Positions 60,178 through 64,000 of a stretch of 64,000 nucleotides of DNA are shown here, piece after piece. Positions within the stretch are counted from its first letter, which is position 1. The number at the start of each line of letters is the position of its first letter. The translations under genes were made by a program, and so were the position numbers. The stretch is from Sphingobacterium phlebotomi (GTDB lineage Bacteria; Bacteroidota; Bacteroidia; Sphingobacteriales; Sphingobacteriaceae). The notes under the pieces were generated by a model that worked only from the letters and a program-made list of their open reading frames with translations, had not been told where the DNA came from and searched no databases. The stretch spans positions 1 to 64,000 of the forward strand of contig NZ_VTAV01000015.1 of NCBI RefSeq assembly GCF_008180195.1, given 5' to 3'.

Positions 60178-61393
60178 CTTTTTTGTGTATTTGTGATTCA
60201 AATATCTCTTTCAACTTTTTGTCCATGGCGATATCGTCTTCGCCATCTCCGCCATATCTGCCGATAATGATACCATTCGGATCAACCAGAATTTTTGTGG
60301 GTAGTGTACTGATTCCAAACTGATCAGAAATTGAATTGGAACGATCAAACTTTCCGTTTTCATGTTTCAATCCCCTTAAGACATGTTTCCAGATATGGAT
60401 CTGATCTTGCTCTACCGCTTTATGCCAGGCATCAGGGTTACGATCGTCATCGGAGACGCCTATAATCTCAAAGCCTTTGCTACTGTATTTATTGTACAAG
60501 CTTATGAGGTGAGGATTACCTTTTCTACAAGGCACACACCAGCTTGCCCAAAAATCCAACAGCACATATTTTCCGCTAAAATCTGTCAGTGCTAAAGGGT
60601 TGCCGTTAATATCAGTACTGCTAAATTCAAAAGCTTTGCTCCCGGGCGATCCACCTTTTATCTCTTTTATTTCTTTCGCTATTTCCTTTCCATAGCCGCT
60701 GTTTTTAACTTGATCCGACAGGCCTCCATACAACTCTTCTAATTCGTTTAGTTTTGAGCCGGCAATCATAAACCTCAATAGATAGGGGCTAATAAAAGAA
60801 TCCGGATTTTTCTTAATAAAATCCAGATCGATCTGTTTCATCCTATTATTAAAGGGAGTGAAGTTCTCTCGGTAATCATACGATGCCTCTTGTAAAGTTT
60901 TTACTTTTTCTTCCAATGCTTTTAGCTCTTTTTCTGCAGCCTTGTATTGGTCAAATAGACGACTGTACTCTTTACTAACTGCCTCCATTTCCGATCTAAT
61001 TGGTGCTTTATCAGCATGCAGTTTAGTCCAATCATTCTGCGTTTTTGAACCTTTTACAATAGCATCTCCAAATTTATCCTTTTCCAATTTTACGGTCAGG
61101 TTCTTCGGCTCTAAATAAATACTGGTCAAATTAGCATTATCTGAAGTCATCGGACCTTTATACAAATACAAATTAGCCATGATCGGTTCGCTAATCGTGC
61201 CATGGAAAGTGAATTTGTTCTTCTCAATCCTAGCACTATCCGTCAGGCGTGTACCTTGTGCATCGTTGTAGCTTATGTAGATATAGGGTACATCGGCATT
61301 TTCTATTTCACCCTTTAGTTGGAACTTCTGCTGTGCTTTTGCCGTGACAAGGATTAAGATAAATGGCAATATTAACATGACGTTCTTCTTCAT
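60161..61393 (-). CDS. TlpA-like thioredoxin-family protein with DUF4369 domain (3)
   Basis: About 410 residues. The signal peptide MKKNVMLILPFILILVTAKA is given by the ATG at 61393; an upstream ATG at 61423 only adds basic residues. The DUF4369 domain (FQLKGEIENADVPYIYISYND) is followed by a long charged helical region (about 115-175, rich in K/E, coiled-coil like) and a thioredoxin domain with LLDFWASWCVPCRKGNP, active cysteines C286 and C289. It is the first of three tlpA-like genes behind susD4. Its 3' end overlaps the next gene, pointing to translational coupling. Confidence 0.9.
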   Translation of the reverse strand: MKKNVMLILPFILILVTAKAQQKFQLKGEIENADVPYIYISYNDAQGTRLTDSARIEKNKFTFHGTISEPIMANLYLYKGPMTSDNANLTSIYLEPKNLTVKLEKDKFGDAIVKGSKTQNDWTKLHADKAPIRSEMEAVSKEYSRLFDQYKAAEKELKALEEKVKTLQEASYDYRENFTPFNNRMKQIDLDFIKKNPDSFISPYLLRFMIAGSKLNELEELYGGLSDQVKNSGYGKEIAKEIKEIKGGSPGSKAFEFSSTDINGNPLALTDFSGKYVLLDFWASWCVPCRKGNPHLISLYNKYSSKGFEIIGVSDDDRNPDAWHKAVEQDQIHIWKHVLRGLKHENGKFDRSNSISDQFGISTLPTKILVDPNGIIIGRYGGDGEDDIAMDKKLKEIFESQIHKKDEQQN

Positions 61394-61467
61394 AAACACT
61401 GATTTTATTTTCGACTTTTTCATCTATAAATATTAATTCTTTTTGTAGTTCAGATTTTTGACAATTT

Positions 61468-62964
61468 TTAATAGGTATTTTGTTCAAATTCTCCTCTTGT
61501 TTTATTTACTTCCAGCTGATTTATCGGAACAGCATAGCGACGGCTCTTTAACGGTAATGTGTAGGTTTTAGGTACTGCTTTATTGGCAACACCGTTTTCA
61601 TATTCATAGAAATCTCTTGAAACGATTATATCATCGATGGTGGTGGCGGTATAGGCAAAGCGACGAATATCTCCCCAACGAAGAGAGAATGGAAATTCCC
61701 GACGACGCTCTGCCAAGACTTTCAAAAGCGCATCTTCTGCATTCTCAGCTGTCAATGTACGTCCGGTATGTGCCTGCATCCTGTTTGTCCTTAATTGATT
61801 GACGAGGGTCATAGCACCAGCGACATCGGGAGAAGACTTTCGTACCAATGCTTCAGCTTTATTCAGCATCACTTCCTGAATCGTGACACCTGCCAACATA
61901 AACCAACCGCCAAATGCGTTGGTGTACGAACGAACCTCTTTGGCATAAGTCGGTGCGTACCTCCGAACTTCATTCAGAAAAAACCATTTATAGCGTACGT
62001 CATTCGTTTTGTCAAACATATCCAAAAGAGATGGAGATGCTATCAGCATACTCGGATGCTTATAAATCACTCTTATAAAGAATGACTCATTCCAGTTAAA
62101 ATAGGTAGGCGCAGCGTAGTCCGTGATCTCGCTGTATGCTATCGTATATGGAGGGTTATCGAAGATAACAGGCGTGCCCGGTCCTAGCGTGTTATAATCT
62201 TTTAGTTTAATGATTCCGGTATTATCTAGTGCCTGATCGGCTGCGGCAATCACCTTATCCCACTCTTCTTGGTATAAATATAAGCGGGATAGCAGCGCAT
62301 TCACAGTAGCCTTGTTATCCGCACGATAAGTCGTGGTAGGCTTATTTTTTGTAGTATTTAAGGCTTCAGCGAGATCCGATTCAATCCAATTATAGGTGTC
62401 TTTGAGCGACATTCTTGCCATGCTTTGCTCCGGTGACGTCGATGTTTTATAGGGCAATCCTAATTCGTCGAAATGATCAGAATGATAAGGTAGGCAATAG
62501 TAGGTTGCCAGCATAAAGTTACTATAGGCTCTTAAAAAGTATGCTTCAGCTTTTATCTGGGCTTTCAAGGCCGCATCTCCGCTTACTTGATCCACATTTT
62601 CAAGAATCAGGTTGGCTTTGTAAATTTCACCATAACTATTATTCCAGTGCATATCGCTTGGCCTATTTGCCACTTCCTCGATACCGAATACGTAATGGGG
62701 AAGTCCGGATGATGCCGTAAGTGCACTGGGATATACCTCAAACAAATCGAGTGGCAGATCGTAATTATCCGTAGATGTAAGATCGGTAAACCGAAAGTTT
62801 TCCGTGTAATTTGGAGCATCGAGCAATCCGACTAATTGCTCGATACGTTCGATTGGTTCACTTGTACTCTTTGTCGGAGACTCACTCAAAAATTTTTCAC
62901 ACCCCGTAAAAATTATCATCATGATCCCGGCAGTTATAATAGGGAAAATATAATTTTTCATCAT
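61468..62964 (-). CDS. SusD/RagB-family lipoprotein (SusD4)
   Basis: A 498-residue lipoprotein with lipobox I-F-T-G-C (C22) then EKFLSESPTKST. RagB/SusD features: AQIKAEAYFLRAYSNFMLATYYCLPY, the mid-protein TVNALLSRLYLYQEEWDKVI, MLNKAEALVRKS and the C-terminal VLAERRREFPFSLRWGDIRRFAYT with a late YTLPLKSRRYAVPINQLEVNK. It partners SusC4, whose gene ends 10 bp upstream. No glycoside hydrolase follows; TlpA-like thioredoxins do, so the ligand may not be a polysaccharide. Confidence 0.92.
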   Translation of the reverse strand: MMKNYIFPIITAGIMMIIFTGCEKFLSESPTKSTSEPIERIEQLVGLLDAPNYTENFRFTDLTSTDNYDLPLDLFEVYPSALTASSGLPHYVFGIEEVANRPSDMHWNNSYGEIYKANLILENVDQVSGDAALKAQIKAEAYFLRAYSNFMLATYYCLPYHSDHFDELGLPYKTSTSPEQSMARMSLKDTYNWIESDLAEALNTTKNKPTTTYRADNKATVNALLSRLYLYQEEWDKVIAAADQALDNTGIIKLKDYNTLGPGTPVIFDNPPYTIAYSEITDYAAPTYFNWNESFFIRVIYKHPSMLIASPSLLDMFDKTNDVRYKWFFLNEVRRYAPTYAKEVRSYTNAFGGWFMLAGVTIQEVMLNKAEALVRKSSPDVAGAMTLVNQLRTNRMQAHTGRTLTAENAEDALLKVLAERRREFPFSLRWGDIRRFAYTATTIDDIIVSRDFYEYENGVANKAVPKTYTLPLKSRRYAVPINQLEVNKTRGEFEQNTY

Positions 62965-62973
62965 TTTTCTTTT

Positions 62974-64000
62974 TTAGAAGTTAACGTTAAACCCAAGTAA
63001 ATACGTAGTTGTCGGAGGAAGCGTGCCAGGCAACCATTCGGGGTCATAGCCTCGGCTATTTGACTGCCATATACAGCCTAAATCTCTCACCTGAGCAAAT
63101 AAATTAACACTCCCTATATTAACCCGGTCTGTTAATGTTTTAGGGATTTTGTATTCTAAATTCAATTCTTTTAGTTTAATAAATGACGAACTTTCGACCA
63201 ACGTATTCAGTGATGATGTATAGAAAGACCAGTTACTGAAATTTTCAGAATTGGCTTCTGGCCAAGCGGGGATATCAGGAGAGCCGTTTAACACGTCATT
63301 CACAAACATAGGAATGATATCTTTTCCCAGCGTCAACATCGGATAGGTGAATGTGGGATTGCGGAATTTACCTCCAAAGTTACCTACAAATAGAAACGAA
63401 AAATCAAATCCATATCCGCTTAATGTTCCTTGCCAACCTGCACTATGCGGGCCAACCATTGGACCGCTGTATACCAAATACCCATCATCATAGTTAGCAA
63501 CAGCTATTCCTGTTCCTGTCATGGGATAGGTTTCGTCGTCGCCTATTCTACCAAGTTGTGGCTGGCCGTCCTTCATACCGGCATATATATACGACCACAT
63601 GGCTCCTATAGGATAGCCTTCCGTAAAAGCCCGGCCGGCAGCAGCGTTCTGACTTTGAATACTCGGGTTATACAAACTAGTTACCTTATTTTGATTGTAT
63701 GCATAGGTCAATTTAGTGTTTAATGAAATTGCAGATTCACCAGGATTAGTGTTTACGCCAAGTTCAACTTCAAACCCTTTGTTGGAAATGCCGGCTTGAT
63801 TGATTCTTTGCGTTACCAAGCCACCATTGATGGTCGGTTGAGGGACGTCTCCTAGAATATCTATTCCTCTTTTATTATATACATCAATACTACCGTATAA
63901 GAGGTTGCTAAAAAGAGCAAAATCGACCCCCGCATTAATCGTCTTTGTGCGCTCCCAACGCAAAAGCGGGTTACCTTGACGGAAACTTCCCGTATATGTA
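62974..64000 (-). CDS. C-terminal part of SusC/RagA-type TonB-dependent transporter (SusC4, 5' end outside window)
   Basis: The frame stays open to the right edge (at least 342 residues), reading T-Y-T-G-S-F-R-Q-G-N-P-L-L-R-W-E at the edge. G-N-P-x-L-x-W-E is the usual mid-barrel SusC motif. Further barrel features: SIDVYNKRGIDILGDVP, GISNKGFEVELGVNTNP, and the end YLLGFNVNF with the terminal aromatic residue. Signal, plug and TonB box are missing because they lie outside. It is followed by susD4 after 10 bp. Confidence 0.93.
   Translation of the reverse strand, partial: TYTGSFRQGNPLLRWERTKTINAGVDFALFSNLLYGSIDVYNKRGIDILGDVPQPTINGGLVTQRINQAGISNKGFEVELGVNTNPGESAISLNTKLTYAYNQNKVTSLYNPSIQSQNAAAGRAFTEGYPIGAMWSYIYAGMKDGQPQLGRIGDDETYPMTGTGIAVANYDDGYLVYSGPMVGPHSAGWQGTLSGYGFDFSFLFVGNFGGKFRNPTFTYPMLTLGKDIIPMFVNDVLNGSPDIPAWPEANSENFSNWSFYTSSLNTLVESSSFIKLKELNLEYKIPKTLTDRVNIGSVNLFAQVRDLGCIWQSNSRGYDPEWLPGTLPPTTTYLLGFNVNF

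Noticed and set aside
1..64000. insertion sequences, integrases, prophage or genomic-island borders
   Set aside because: No transposase, integrase or phage structural gene and no attachment repeat beside the tRNA-Ala was found.

Overview
This window comes from a member of the Bacteroidota, most likely Sphingobacteriales (a Sphingobacterium, Pedobacter or Parapedobacter-like organism). The evidence is four SusC/SusD outer-membrane uptake systems, an ECF sigma/FecR pair, TlpA/DUF4369 thioredoxins, a DnaE with a fused proofreading exonuclease, promoter -7 elements of the Bacteroidota type TAnnTTTG, and almost no Shine-Dalgarno sequences. No insertion sequence, prophage, integrase or CRISPR array was seen.

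Layout. 1-2664 (+): tail of a probable glycerophosphodiester phosphodiesterase, a GlpT/UhpT-type transporter and a NagD-type HAD phosphatase, together a glycerophosphodiester/glycerol-3-phosphate module. 2678-23906 (-): a polysaccharide utilisation locus (PUL). It is headed by a membrane-spanning sensor/LuxR-type regulator, followed by operon 1 (SusC2, SusD2, DUF4886 lipoprotein, terminator) and operon 2 (SusC1, SusD1, stem-loop, GH144, sulfatase, GH43, GH3). The two susC promoters share two sequence elements and a -7 box at almost identical spacing, so they are probably co-activated by the same regulator. 24063-36113: housekeeping block with ispE (+), the ftsX-DUF3098-uppP-truB-ribF operon (-), leuS (+), a SatD-family/DUF3307 pair (+) with three tandem palindromic operators, cutC and an Ntn-type asparaginase (-), and an aminotransferase (+). 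36167-42657 (-): a second PUL-like uptake locus with ECF sigma, FecR, SusC3 and SusD3. 42728-57737: mixed core and small genes: an SBF-like transporter, DUF4268, lipocalin, tRNA-Ala(GGC), alkaline phosphatase, ssb, a zinc-ribbon protein behind a 10-bp tandem repeat, a candidate small RNA, DUF4230, dnaE, thioredoxin, DUF4256, an SMP-30 lipoprotein and htpG. 57832-64000 (-): a fourth SusC/SusD pair (SusC4 runs off the window) followed by three TlpA-like thioredoxins.

Best candidates for something new. First, the SatD-family protein at 31692-32282 reads as a class III nucleotidyl-cyclase-like domain (both metal aspartates and an RIGIGIG strand present) joined to a C-terminal helix-turn-helix. 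It is translationally coupled to a membrane protein (DUF3307) and sits behind a 28-bp-periodic array of three palindromes that runs into a TTG-N20-TATATTTG promoter. This looks like a self-regulated nucleotide-signalling/membrane module. Second, the shared cis-architecture of the two PUL promoters. Third, a 10-bp-period palindromic repeat array and a possible small RNA flanking a zinc-ribbon gene.

All functional calls come from reading motifs and context. No database search was run.
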